From contig JAGQPX010000026.1 of NCBI GenBank assembly GCA_020426505.1, positions 1 to 41,964 of the forward strand: 41,964 nucleotides of DNA. The letters run 5' to 3'. This stretch comes from Planctomycetaceae bacterium. Lineage in GTDB: Bacteria; Planctomycetota; Planctomycetia; Planctomycetales; Planctomycetaceae. This document shows positions 15,727 through 24,878 of this stretch, piece by piece. The position numbers and the translations under genes are program-made. Positions within the stretch are counted from its first letter, which is position 1. Every line of letters begins with the position of its first letter. The notes below the pieces were generated by a model that searched no databases, had not been told where the DNA came from, and worked only from the letters and a program-made list of their open reading frames with translations.

Positions 15727-15948
15727 ATGTCATCACGCATCCGCACGACGCTCGCCCTGATCACCTCCACCCTGGTAACCACTCCCCTGCTCGCCCACCC
15801 CGGTCACGGGACAACGGACCCGCAGTCGGTCACACATTATGTCGGCGAGCCTGTGCATGCACTTCCGCTGGTCTTGATCGTAGTAGCGGTTGCTGCACTC
15901 AGCCTGCTCTCCTTCAGGCAACGCAAGTTCGCGAAACAGACTCACTGA
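15727..15948 (+). CDS. Small secreted or membrane protein with HPGHG motif
   Basis: 73 residues from ATG 15727. A signal-peptide-like N-terminus (MSSRIRTTLALITSTL) is followed by AHPGHG, probably right after the cleavage site, then a second hydrophobic segment VLIVVAVAALSLLSF and a basic tail. The two hydrophobic stretches and His-rich N-terminus are reminiscent of small metal-related membrane proteins, but nothing specific can be claimed. It overlaps the tail of the convergent gene ending at 15942 by 7 bp. Confidence 0.6.
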   Translation: MSSRIRTTLALITSTLVTTPLLAHPGHGTTDPQSVTHYVGEPVHALPLVLIVVAVAALSLLSFRQRKFAKQTH

Positions 15949-18017
15949 TCCAATTGGTCAGGATGCTTACCAGCGTTTGAGAGGGAAAGGAGCCACGTTC
16001 CTCCGGCGATCAGGAACACAAATACGCTGGCGTACATGCCACTTGTGAAGGTTGAAGTTGCCATCGTCCAGATCCCTCTGGAGTTACTTGGAGCGACCGG
16101 GGCTCTGCGAAATAGACCGTCGTCAGTCTCGTAAGTCGACCCCTTGGGCGTCATGCGAACTTGCAAACCAGGATAGGCGAGCTCGGTCCAGACAAGCTCA
16201 CTATCAGGGCCAGCGCTGAATTCGACAACAACTGGAAGGTCACCTGAGGACCCACTCACCAATTTGACTGTGCCTTCCCCATCGATCCGCATTCGTGGCG
16301 ACGGGTCTCCCAATTCATAAAGATACATCGGCTCGCGACGACCGAAGACCGGGTTGAGGAATCGATCGCCTCCGCTCCAGACGAGGCGGACGTTTGGCCA
16401 TTCGTTGAGGTTGAGCGGTTCGGTGCGAAGGATGTGCGTGAACGAGCCGTTGCGCAGCCATTCTCGTTGAGCCTCGAGGGCCGCTGATCGCTCGGCGGGT
16501 GACATCTCGTCGGTCACCTTGGGCAGCATCAGGTCATCGTCGAAGTATTGATACGGCCCCAGGCCGAGGTAGACCGGATAGGCTGACACATCGAGCATCG
16601 TCAGCACGTTGGCGAACGGCGCCCACACCCGGACCGGTCGCGGTTGCTCACCGGCTGACTCGTACTTCCGGAAGAGGCGTCCGATCTCACTCTCATGCCG
16701 GTGATTGATCGGCGGATCGGGGATCATCACCGCATAGGTCACGCGCCGACTGACCCAGTGGAGGTCAGCGAGCGTCAGGCAAAGCACGGCGGCGATCAGA
16801 ATCCCCTGCAATACTTTCGGGCGTTGCCGCAGCACGATGTCCAGTCCCGCACCTGCGAGCACTCCGGCAGCGAGGGTCGTCACAATGCCATACCGCCCTG
16901 GCCCCATGAAAAAGCTGAATCCGGGCAGATGCCGTGTGACGGGCAACAGCCAACCGGTCGCATAGACCATCGCCGCCAGTCCGAGCAACAGAAGTATGAG
17001 ATGCCGTCGATCAAGGGCATCGCCAAGGTAGGCAACGGCCAGTCGATACAAAATCAACAGCAGTGGGATCATGCCGAAGTAGAGATGGGCCTCGACCTTG
17101 TTCGTCGCGGAGTCGATCGACAGCATCTGGATCGAAGACAGCGCCTGATCCGGATCGACGTCGGACGGATACCACATCCACGGTGCCACGATCTGCGAGA
17201 GATACCACGGCGGCAGGTGTCCGTAACCAGGGTCATGATTCGCGCCGATGTCCTCGCGTTGGCTGAGCTGTTTGAGTTGCCAAGTCGGCAGCAGTTGCAC
17301 GGCGGCGAGTCCGAATCCGCAGGCGACCGCCAACGTCACCGGAACCAGCACTCGCCACCGCTTACGGTTTCGCACGGTCTCAGCCAGCGAAGCCCGCCCG
17401 ATCAACACTCGCAACAACGCATAGCTCAGCACCGTCAATTGAGTAATGAACGCCAGGTTGAAGTGCCCCGCCAGTAGATGCACGCCCATCGCCATCGCCA
17501 TCACGAGCAGCCAGCCTCGCTGACCGGTCTGGAGGAACGACTCGACACACCACAGGCACAATGGCAGATAGACGCCGCCGATGATGGCCCATTCGAGGCA
17601 GATCCGCGGCGGGAACCAGCCGTACACAAACACGATCGCCCCCAGCAGCGCCCCCGTCCGTGAGAGGTCCAGCCGTCGCATCAGCAGCCATGTGAACACG
17701 AACGCCAGCACGTAGTGGATGATCTGGTTGGCGTTGTATGCCGTATTGACGCTGAACAGCCGGTACAGCAAAGGGTTCGGCGGGTAGTACTCGCCCGTCT
17801 GACTCTCCGCGAGTTGCGGATACCCGAACCCGACGAGGTCATTCCACAGATGGCTTTCGCCGTTCGCGATCTGGTCAGCGTACACCGTCTTCTGCGGAAA
17901 GAAATACGGGTACAGATCGCCCCCGATCAACCCGCCCCCCTGCCACAACGGTGTCCAAAACAGCTCCGTCAGACCGACGGCAATGACGAGAATCAAGAGT
18001 GACCAACGGAGGGACAT
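15942..18017 (-). CDS. Large multi-pass membrane protein, YfhO-like
   Basis: 691 residues from the ATG at 18017 (MSLRWSLLILV), which starts directly at the first transmembrane helix. Earlier in-frame ATGs at 18098 and 18110 would add 27-31 polar residues and cannot be excluded. About a dozen hydrophobic segments fill residues 1-430. The first extracytoplasmic loop carries GDLYPYFFPQ, and NPLLYR follows, as in YfhO and GT-C-type lipid-linked sugar transferases. The last third (about 450-650) is soluble and probably extracytoplasmic, ending with one more helix. This architecture suggests a glycosyltransferase acting outside the membrane; the substrate is not identifiable. Divergent from the 172-residue gene at 18129. 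Confidence 0.85.
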   Translation of the reverse strand: MSLRWSLLILVIAVGLTELFWTPLWQGGGLIGGDLYPYFFPQKTVYADQIANGESHLWNDLVGFGYPQLAESQTGEYYPPNPLLYRLFSVNTAYNANQIIHYVLAFVFTWLLMRRLDLSRTGALLGAIVFVYGWFPPRICLEWAIIGGVYLPLCLWCVESFLQTGQRGWLLVMAMAMGVHLLAGHFNLAFITQLTVLSYALLRVLIGRASLAETVRNRKRWRVLVPVTLAVACGFGLAAVQLLPTWQLKQLSQREDIGANHDPGYGHLPPWYLSQIVAPWMWYPSDVDPDQALSSIQMLSIDSATNKVEAHLYFGMIPLLLILYRLAVAYLGDALDRRHLILLLLGLAAMVYATGWLLPVTRHLPGFSFFMGPGRYGIVTTLAAGVLAGAGLDIVLRQRPKVLQGILIAAVLCLTLADLHWVSRRVTYAVMIPDPPINHRHESEIGRLFRKYESAGEQPRPVRVWAPFANVLTMLDVSAYPVYLGLGPYQYFDDDLMLPKVTDEMSPAERSAALEAQREWLRNGSFTHILRTEPLNLNEWPNVRLVWSGGDRFLNPVFGRREPMYLYELGDPSPRMRIDGEGTVKLVSGSSGDLPVVVEFSAGPDSELVWTELAYPGLQVRMTPKGSTYETDDGLFRRAPVAPSNSRGIWTMATSTFTSGMYASVFVFLIAGGTWLLSLSNAGKHPDQLDQ

Positions 18018-18128
18018 GTCGAGTCGTATGAGGGGGCGCGGTTTGGAGTTGGCGGTGACGTGAGACAGCTTGACAGTTGAACACAGCGTATCAACCATGC
18101 GGGCTGACATCGACAGAGGGGATCGACC

Positions 18129-18647
18129 ATGACCGAAGGGCTGAAGATTGTCGTATTGACGGTTCTGGCTGCGGCGGCGTACGGCATCGTGCACGACAAC
18201 ATCACGACGCGGATCTGTGTCGAATACTTCACGGTCTTTCACCCCCGCATCGACTGGGTGGGTGAGTCACCGACAGCCTTGGCCTTCTATTGGGGCATCG
18301 TGGCCACGTGGTGGATGGGAGTCGGACTGGGGGTGCCGCTCGCCTGCTTTGCTCGATGGGGCAAATCGCCGAAGGTCGCCGCGAGACAACTCGTCAAACC
18401 GATCGGCTTCGTGCTGATGGCGATGGGAATCGGGGCCTGCATCATGGGCACGATGGGTTACGTCCGGGCGACCAGCGGCAGCGTCACGTTGTTCGAGCCG
18501 TGGGGTTCCCGAATTCCGGTCGAAAAACATCCATATTTCCTGGCCGACCTGTGGGCGCACAACACGGCTTACGTGATCGGATTCGTGGGCGGAGTCTGCC
18601 TCTGGGGCTGGGCCGTGCGCCTGCGAAATCGGTCAGGAAGTGGATGA
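18129..18647 (+). CDS. Four-helix membrane protein, function unknown
   Basis: 172 residues with four hydrophobic segments: IVVLTVLAAAAYGIVHD, FYWGIVATWWMGVGLGVPLA, IGFVLMAMGIGACIMGTMG and AYVIGFVGGVCLWGWAV. A conserved-looking HD pair (HDNITTRICVEYF) sits after the first helix. I do not recognise a named family. It is divergent from the YfhO-like gene with about 110 bp between starts, and the 103-bp palindromic element at 18667 follows it. Confidence 0.75.
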   Translation: MTEGLKIVVLTVLAAAAYGIVHDNITTRICVEYFTVFHPRIDWVGESPTALAFYWGIVATWWMGVGLGVPLACFARWGKSPKVAARQLVKPIGFVLMAMGIGACIMGTMGYVRATSGSVTLFEPWGSRIPVEKHPYFLADLWAHNTAYVIGFVGGVCLWGWAVRLRNRSGSG

Positions 18648-18666
18648 AAAGATTTTTGCACACAAA

Positions 18667-18769
18667 TCAGAGCCGCGACCGTCAGGAAGCGGCCGCTCTT
18701 TGAGGTGGAATCGCTTTAATAACCACTCCACCCGTGTGAACGGCCGCTTCCTCACGGGCGCGGCACTGA
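18667..18769 (-). repeat. Palindromic element, family A copy 1
   Basis: 103 bp with long inverted ends: TCAGAGCCGCGACCGTCAGG at the left matches the reverse complement of the right end (28 of the outer 32 bases agree). The middle contains the CACACGGGTGG and ACCTCAA words in opposite orientation to copies 2 and 3. It lies between two plus-strand genes, so as RNA it would form a large hairpin before the next start at 18814. Confidence 0.85.
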
Positions 18770-18813
18770 TGTCAATTTGTGTTTCATCCCACTTCGTTCG
18801 GTCTGATGGTAGA

Positions 18814-21800
18814 ATGTCTGGCATGACGGAACGTGAAAGATCGTTGCTGCCTGACGAGTTGTCGCATGGTTTGCGTCGGCTGGACTGGCGCGTGCGCGGG
18901 CTGGCCGTGTTGCGTGGCCTCGGCCTGTTGTGTGTGGTGATGTGTGCAGGGGTCGGGATCGGACTGCTGGTCGATTGGCTGTGGGGAGTCGGAGTCACGA
19001 CTCGGACCGCACTGCTAGTGGGGATGATCAGTGCATCGGTTGCGACGTTGGCGTGGTCGGTCATCAGGCCGTTGTTTGGTCGAATCACGGCTGCCGAGCT
19101 CGCGGCGATCGTCGACACGGCTTACCCGGAACTGGGCGAATGCGTCGAAGCGGCTGTCGAGTTGTCGGACCCGGACTTGCAAGAGGCCCATCGTGGCTCG
19201 CCAGTGATGCGGGCTAAGGTGATCGACGAAACAATCCGACGCACGGATGACATCGACTTCGCGGATGCCGCTGAGCCGGATTCGGCCATGCGCTGGCTGG
19301 GTATCGCCGGTCTGTCCCTGCTGTTGCTGCTCGCTCCTCTCGGGTTATCACGTGAGGGCTACGGACTGCTGCTGACGCGGTTCTTCAATCCGTGGAAGAA
19401 CGTCGAGCGGGCGACCAATTTGGTGCTGGTGGTCGAGAACGGAGACCGCACAGTCGCCGTCGGGTCGGATGTGACGATCATTGCAGAGCCTCGCTGGCGA
19501 GTCACCCCCGGCACGCTGCCCGAGCACGCATGGCTGCGTTGGCAGAATACGAACGATGAGACGGACGAACGCCGCATGGAGTTTGACGAGGAGTTGAACG
19601 CCTACCGCGCGACCCTGCCGCAGGTGTTGACGTCGTTCGACTACGACGTCTCTGCTGGCAATGCCCAGACGCGAACATTTCATATTGACGTCATCAAGGC
19701 TCCCGAAATCGAACGGCTGATCGTTGAGGTCGAGCCACCTGCGTACTCGGGGCGACCGGCGAGGACGATTGACGGCCCCCTCGGTCGGATCGAGGTCTTT
19801 GAGCAGAGCAGGCTGACGATCCGTGCGGAGTTGAGCAAGCCGATCGCCCAAGCTGAGTTGCTCTGGCACAACAGCGAAACAGTCAAAACCGGCGACGCAA
19901 GTGAAGAGTCGCCCCCCCTCCCGTGCACACTGAGTGAAGATGGTCTGTCGGCCACACGCACGATGATCGCCGAGCAAAGCGGCGAGTTCTCTCTCCGGCT
20001 GAGAGACGAGCATGGCGTGACCAATCCGCCGCGCGAACCGTGGGAGTTGCGGGTGATCGCCGATCAACCGCCCGTCATCAGGTGGGCAGATGCGAACCGG
20101 GAGCTAAGGACACCGGGCGCGACGCTTGAGGTCCAGCCGAACGAAAAAGTACCCGTGGCGGTCATTGCAGCGGACGATGTGAGCGTGTCTGAGTTGGAAC
20201 TTTACGCGGAGATTGTTCAGCGGAGCGAACCGCTCGCGCCCATCATCGCCGATGCCGCGTTGCTTGGTCCGACGGAAGTTGGGCACACATTCACGCTCAA
20301 TCTGTCACAGCACACGTTGCGGGAAGGGGACCTGCTCTCGCTGCGAGCACGAGTCGTCGACAATCGACCGCAGCCCGGACCGCAGGAGGCGTGGACCGAG
20401 TCACGACTCATCCGCCTCAGTCAGGAAGCCGAGTCGGTCGAGGAGTCGCAGCTCGTCCAGAAACAGCAACAACTCCGGGAGATTCTCGAAGGCATTCAGG
20501 AGAACGTCCAGCAGGATCGTGAGACGACCGACACACTGAGAAACACCGCCCGTCAGGCCGTTGAACAGGAGCAACCGGCCGAACAGCAGGAGTCGATCGC
20601 AGAGCTGTCTCGCCGCGCGGAGGACCTCACGCAAAAGCTTGATCAACTCGCGACCGTATTCAGTGGTCATCCCCTGCAACGCAACATGGCAGAGTCCACG
20701 CGATCGGTCGGGACCGAAACGCTGGGTCAGGCACAACAGCAGTTCACGCAGGCCGAAGCCTCGCCGCCGCAGGAACAGCTCGAACAACTCACGAAAGCAG
20801 CCGACGAGTTGGCACGAGCCGACGATCAACTGGGCGAACTCCTCGATCGCTTCGACGAACTCGCTGCGTTGGAGCAGGACCTGATGCGGCTGCAACAACT
20901 GGCCGAGGACGCTGAACAACTCTCGCAGGAGGTCGCTGAATTCGAGCAGCAGTCGGACGAGTTGGCCGCCAGTCAGGATCTCAACGACGAACAGCGACAA
21001 GCCCGTGAGTCGAAATTGAGCGAACAGCAGGACAAACTGCGAGCCGATCAGGAGTCGCTAGCCGGCGGACTCGATCGATTGCTCGAAGAGCGCCCGGAAG
21101 TGCTCGACGCGGCCCGTCAACAGCAGACCGAACGCCTTCAGCGACTGGGACAACTCGCGTCCCGTCTCGCCGAGCAGGAGTCTCGACTGGCTGAGGCACT
21201 CAAGACGGAGTCCGGTCAATCAGGCGAACACGAACCATCCGACGAGCCGGCAGACGCGAATGACGGATCGAACGGTGAGTCTGAAAACAGTGAACCAGCG
21301 GGCGATGAACGAGACGAACAACCAGCTGACGGCGATCCGACGGAAAGCAAACCAACTGACAGTGAGCCATCCGAGAATGCACCGAATGACAGCGAACCGC
21401 CGACTACTCAGCCGTCAGGCAACGAACCCTCTGGCAATCAACAATCCACAGAGACGTCACGGCAGCTTCGCGATCTCAACGAACGACTCCAGCAGATGGC
21501 CGAGGAGGCGACCCGGCTGGCCATTCAGACAGCACGCACCAAAGGCGTCGAGTCTCCCGCATCGCAGCAGTCTCGCGAGTTCGCCGAGCGTGCGCTCGAA
21601 GCCGCGGATGATGCCAATGCGGGTCTGCTTCCGGACGCTGCCGAGTCCGCCCGGTCCGCAAGTGAAGCGGCACAACACGCCAACGAGGAACTGCACGATC
21701 CGGCCGATCCGTCACCCGAGCAACTCGCACAGCAGGCGGAAGACCTCGCAGAGCGGCAACAGGCACTCGCTGAGGAATTGCAACAACAGGCCGACTCGCC

Positions 21801-22830
21801 CGAAGCACGTCAGCACGCACAAGCGGAGGGGCAACAGAGGATGTCTGAAGAAACGTCCCGCCTCAGTGAGAAGTTGGACGAGATCGCCCAGCGACTTCAG
21901 AACGAGCCATTGAGTGAGACCGAACAGGCCGAGCAAGCGGAGTCCGCGAGTGAGTCCGCACAACAGGCCAGTGAATCGATGCAGCAGGCCGAACAGGCTC
22001 TCAGTCAGGGAATGCCAGAACAGGCCGCTGAGGATGCTCAGCAAGCCCAAGAGTCACTTCAGCAGGCAGCCGAGCAACTCGGACAAATGCCCCCGCCGGA
22101 AGAGCCCTCCCCCGTGCCCGGCGAGGTGGGCGAACAGGTCGCAGAGGCCCGTCGTCAACTCGACCAGGCAGGCCAACAACTCGGGCCGCCGACTGGGAAA
22201 CCGACGGAACCGATGCCAATCGAGGAGCCGTCAACTGATCAGTCTCCCACCGAAGCACTAACCGAGTCGGCCGACGAGCCGCCATCCGAGGAACCTCCTC
22301 CTCAGGGCGAGCAACCGGCAGAGGGTCAGTCTCCGGGCGGCGATCAACCCGACGGCGAACAGTCACCCGGTGAAGGAGGCGAACAGGGTGAACAGCCAAG
22401 TGATCAAGGTGAGCCCAGCGACCAGGGAGAGCCGAACGAGTCGTCGATGGACGGGGATCAACAGTCCGCCTCGCAGGCGATGCAGCAGGTCGCAGAGTCG
22501 CTCAAGCAAGCGGCTCAGCAACTCGGCATGAACGGATCGCCCTCCGGAGAGAAAGGCAAGCCGGGCGATCAACCCTCCCAGGCCTCGGAAGGCGAGCCGG
22601 GGGACGAGAGCGGCACAGCCGGCAAGAATCCCATCAGCCTTGCAGAACTGGAGGCAGAACTCAGCAAGATGGCGACCCGCGACTGGGGCAGTCTCCCCGG
22701 CCAGATCGAGTCGGAACTGTTTCAGTCCACGCAGAAGAAACCGGACAGCGACTACGCTCGGCTGATCCGTCAGTACTTCGAGGAAGTCTCCCGCCGCCGC
22801 ACTGCGAGTGAGAAATTGGGCGATGAATAA
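18814..22830 (+). CDS. Giant membrane protein with DUF4175-like N-terminus and Gln/Glu-rich coiled coil
   Basis: 1338 residues from ATG 18814; a second ATG at 18823 is equally possible, and upstream in-frame sequence is palindromic-element DNA. Two transmembrane helices lie near the N-terminus (LAVLRGLGLLCVVMCAGVGI and TALLVGMISASVATLAWSV) and a third near residue 165 (LSLLLLLAPLGL). Then come about 350 residues of beta-rich, Ig-like sequence. The rest is a long helical region extremely rich in Gln, Glu and Ala, broken by an Asp/Pro/Ser-rich low-complexity stretch. A short globular tail ends it. This layout matches planctomycete DUF4175-type proteins, sometimes labelled Smc-like, often next to secreted toroid proteins as here. 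Its stop overlaps the next start by 8 bases. Confidence 0.85.
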   Translation: MSGMTERERSLLPDELSHGLRRLDWRVRGLAVLRGLGLLCVVMCAGVGIGLLVDWLWGVGVTTRTALLVGMISASVATLAWSVIRPLFGRITAAELAAIVDTAYPELGECVEAAVELSDPDLQEAHRGSPVMRAKVIDETIRRTDDIDFADAAEPDSAMRWLGIAGLSLLLLLAPLGLSREGYGLLLTRFFNPWKNVERATNLVLVVENGDRTVAVGSDVTIIAEPRWRVTPGTLPEHAWLRWQNTNDETDERRMEFDEELNAYRATLPQVLTSFDYDVSAGNAQTRTFHIDVIKAPEIERLIVEVEPPAYSGRPARTIDGPLGRIEVFEQSRLTIRAELSKPIAQAELLWHNSETVKTGDASEESPPLPCTLSEDGLSATRTMIAEQSGEFSLRLRDEHGVTNPPREPWELRVIADQPPVIRWADANRELRTPGATLEVQPNEKVPVAVIAADDVSVSELELYAEIVQRSEPLAPIIADAALLGPTEVGHTFTLNLSQHTLREGDLLSLRARVVDNRPQPGPQEAWTESRLIRLSQEAESVEESQLVQKQQQLREILEGIQENVQQDRETTDTLRNTARQAVEQEQPAEQQESIAELSRRAEDLTQKLDQLATVFSGHPLQRNMAESTRSVGTETLGQAQQQFTQAEASPPQEQLEQLTKAADELARADDQLGELLDRFDELAALEQDLMRLQQLAEDAEQLSQEVAEFEQQSDELAASQDLNDEQRQARESKLSEQQDKLRADQESLAGGLDRLLEERPEVLDAARQQQTERLQRLGQLASRLAEQESRLAEALKTESGQSGEHEPSDEPADANDGSNGESENSEPAGDERDEQPADGDPTESKPTDSEPSENAPNDSEPPTTQPSGNEPSGNQQSTETSRQLRDLNERLQQMAEEATRLAIQTARTKGVESPASQQSREFAERALEAADDANAGLLPDAAESARSASEAAQHANEELHDPADPSPEQLAQQAEDLAERQQALAEELQQQADSPEARQHAQAEGQQRMSEETSRLSEKLDEIAQRLQNEPLSETEQAEQAESASESAQQASESMQQAEQALSQGMPEQAAEDAQQAQESLQQAAEQLGQMPPPEEPSPVPGEVGEQVAEARRQLDQAGQQLGPPTGKPTEPMPIEEPSTDQSPTEALTESADEPPSEEPPPQGEQPAEGQSPGGDQPDGEQSPGEGGEQGEQPSDQGEPSDQGEPNESSMDGDQQSASQAMQQVAESLKQAAQQLGMNGSPSGEKGKPGDQPSQASEGEPGDESGTAGKNPISLAELEAELSKMATRDWGSLPGQIESELFQSTQKKPDSDYARLIRQYFEEVSRRRTASEKLGDE

Positions 22831-23893
22831 ACCCAGTCGCAATCATCGCTTGCGGTTTCGCACGGCCCTCATCGCTGTGATGGCCCTCACGGCTACCCTC
22901 GCCGCCGCCGCCGCAGACGACGACACCACCAACGCGGCGATCGACAACGCCATCGTGCGAGGGTTGGGGTTCCTCTCTGACGCTCAAGCCGAGTCCGGCT
23001 CGTGGGAGACCGAGTCGTTCGGCGAGTCGACCGCAGCGACATCGCTAGGCGTGATGTCTTTCCTCGCAGCTGGTCACATGCCGGGCGATGGCGAGTACGG
23101 CAAGCAGATGAACCGGGCCATCCGCTGGGTGCTCAACCATCAGCAGGCCAACGGCATGTTCGTACATCGCAAAAGTCATGGGCCAATGTACAGTCACGGC
23201 ATCAGTACGCTCATGCTCGCAGAGGTCTATGGCATGGTCGATGAGGCCGATGCGGACGCGGTCCAACAGGGTTTGCAGGAGGGAATCGCTTTGATTCTCA
23301 AGTCGCAGGCGGTCGACAAACACGATCGACACCAGGGGGGCTGGCGATACCAGATCGACAGCAAGGACAGCGACCTCAGCGTGACCGGCTGGCAGGTGCT
23401 CGCACTCCGTGCTGCGAAGAACGTCGGCTGCGATGTGCCGGCGGAAGCGATCGACGATGCGGTCGCCTACATCAAACGTTGTGCGTCACTGCGGGGGGAC
23501 AACTTTCAAGGCTTCGGCTACCAACCGGGCAACGGTGCCACCCCCACGCTCACCGGTGTCGGCATTCTCGCCCTCGAAGTCTGTGGCGACCACCACTCCC
23601 CCGAGGCGCTTGGCGGGGCTGACTATCTGGTCAACCACCCTCTCCAGTCGGGCAGCAATTACTTTTACTACGGCGTCTACTACACCAACGTCGGGATGTT
23701 CAAAATCGGCGGCGACCACGCGGCTCACTCCCGCGAACACGTCGCGACCCTGCTGCTCAAAGAGCAGAAACCGAACGGTAGCTGGGTCTCCGACCACTCC
23801 ACCGAACGCCGCGTCGGCCCGGTCTACTCGACGAGTCTCGCGATCCTCGCCCTCGCCGTCGACTACCGTTTCTTGCCGATCTACCAGCGGTAG
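22823..23893 (+). CDS. Secreted prenyltransferase/squalene-cyclase-like toroid protein
   Basis: 356 residues from the ATG at 22823, within ATGAATAA shared with the previous stop, so translation is probably coupled. The signal peptide is a basic start followed by TALIAVMALTATLAAAAA. The mature part consists of repeated helical pairs with the family's Q-x2-GSW and GGW-type words (AESGSWETE, HQGGWRYQ, KPNGSWVSD), as in alpha-alpha toroid terpene-cyclase-like folds. Catalytic Asp-rich cyclase motifs (DxDD) are not evident, so it is probably a binding or structural relative rather than a cyclase. Coupling to the 1338-residue membrane protein suggests a shared envelope complex. Confidence 0.85.
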   Translation: MNKPSRNHRLRFRTALIAVMALTATLAAAAADDDTTNAAIDNAIVRGLGFLSDAQAESGSWETESFGESTAATSLGVMSFLAAGHMPGDGEYGKQMNRAIRWVLNHQQANGMFVHRKSHGPMYSHGISTLMLAEVYGMVDEADADAVQQGLQEGIALILKSQAVDKHDRHQGGWRYQIDSKDSDLSVTGWQVLALRAAKNVGCDVPAEAIDDAVAYIKRCASLRGDNFQGFGYQPGNGATPTLTGVGILALEVCGDHHSPEALGGADYLVNHPLQSGSNYFYYGVYYTNVGMFKIGGDHAAHSREHVATLLLKEQKPNGSWVSDHSTERRVGPVYSTSLAILALAVDYRFLPIYQR

Positions 23894-23911
23894 TCAGGCT
23901 CGAAGAGATTC

Positions 23912-24676
23912 TTACCCAATCAATTCGGCACGATGCGGACCGCCGGTAATCTTGCCATGGACAATCACATCGTGCCCAAAGAACATGTCACCGGCATCGA
24001 AAGCGAATTCGTATGTGCTGTCGCTGGAGAAGGCGATTCCAATCAGCTTGAGTTGTGATTGGAACTTCTTTCGAGAAAGTGGCTTCTCTCCGTCATTTAA
24101 CCAGTTGCTGTTCTTCACGCTGAGAAGATCGTTGGCTGCGACGTCACGAACGTGTTGGTCCAACTTCGTCTCGTTCGTCCAGAGCTTCTCCACTTTCCGC
24201 AGGAGTGATTGCAGCTTCTTTGTATCATCCTCGTATATCTTGATATCCACGTTTCTTGACTTCCACTTTCGTGTCGTGTCATAGCAACTCCTCTGACGGT
24301 CGAGGGTGAGTGTCTGGAAGAACTTGTCATCCAGAGTTGCAGGACGACGATCCTTCGCGGCAGCTTTGAGTTCGGGAGCACTTCGTTCTTTGCCTATGAA
24401 CTCGACCAAGTGTGCCCGCCTCTGGTCTGGGTATTGATCCTTGGTGAATCGAATCTTTACCCGCAGAACATTTCGCGGTCTGATCGACTTCTCCCATTCA
24501 TACGCCTCTTCCTTGGTGCAGCGACGGTAGACGTACAGGGGGATACTCTCAATCGGCCCATCCGGCTCATGCCAGTGAGAGAATTGAACATCCTTTCCCC
24601 AAGGTGACAGACGCACTCCACCTCCTCCAGAGTCAGCAATCCCAACGACTTCGATCGTTTTTGATTTCTTAGCCAT
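23912..24676 (-). CDS. DUF2262-like protein
   Basis: 254 residues from the ATG at 24676 (MAKKSKT), preceded by GAGG. There is no signal peptide or transmembrane segment, so it is cytoplasmic. The C-terminal half shows a pattern I associate with DUF2262: NSNWLNDG, then a helix with KKFQSQLKLIGI, then FAFDAGDMFFGHDVIVHGK and a final Gly. The N-terminal 110 residues are beta-rich and not recognised. Base composition is more AT-rich than its neighbours, consistent with acquisition. It is convergent with the toroid gene (18 bp between ends). The biochemical role of the family is unknown to me. Confidence 0.7.
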   Translation of the reverse strand: MAKKSKTIEVVGIADSGGGGVRLSPWGKDVQFSHWHEPDGPIESIPLYVYRRCTKEEAYEWEKSIRPRNVLRVKIRFTKDQYPDQRRAHLVEFIGKERSAPELKAAAKDRRPATLDDKFFQTLTLDRQRSCYDTTRKWKSRNVDIKIYEDDTKKLQSLLRKVEKLWTNETKLDQHVRDVAANDLLSVKNSNWLNDGEKPLSRKKFQSQLKLIGIAFSSDSTYEFAFDAGDMFFGHDVIVHGKITGGPHRAELIG

Positions 24677-24878
24677 TGCACCGTCCTCGGAAATGAGCAA
24701 ATCCCCACAGTAACTTGGTCATTCAACACGATCATGTACGATTCTTCCAGCGCTTCAACATCTTCGAGGGTGATACTTGGGAGGAGGTGTGTCAGAACGC
24801 TTGAATTGCATCGCCCCTTTACAGAGAATCAGTCTCCGGTGACCCCATTGTGCGAATGACAGAACCAAGGCAATCGAA

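Noticed and set aside
16695..17477. 260-codon plus-strand frame opposite the YfhO-like gene
   Set aside because: It is antisense to transmembrane helices and rich in Gln/His/Arg, with no initiation signal.
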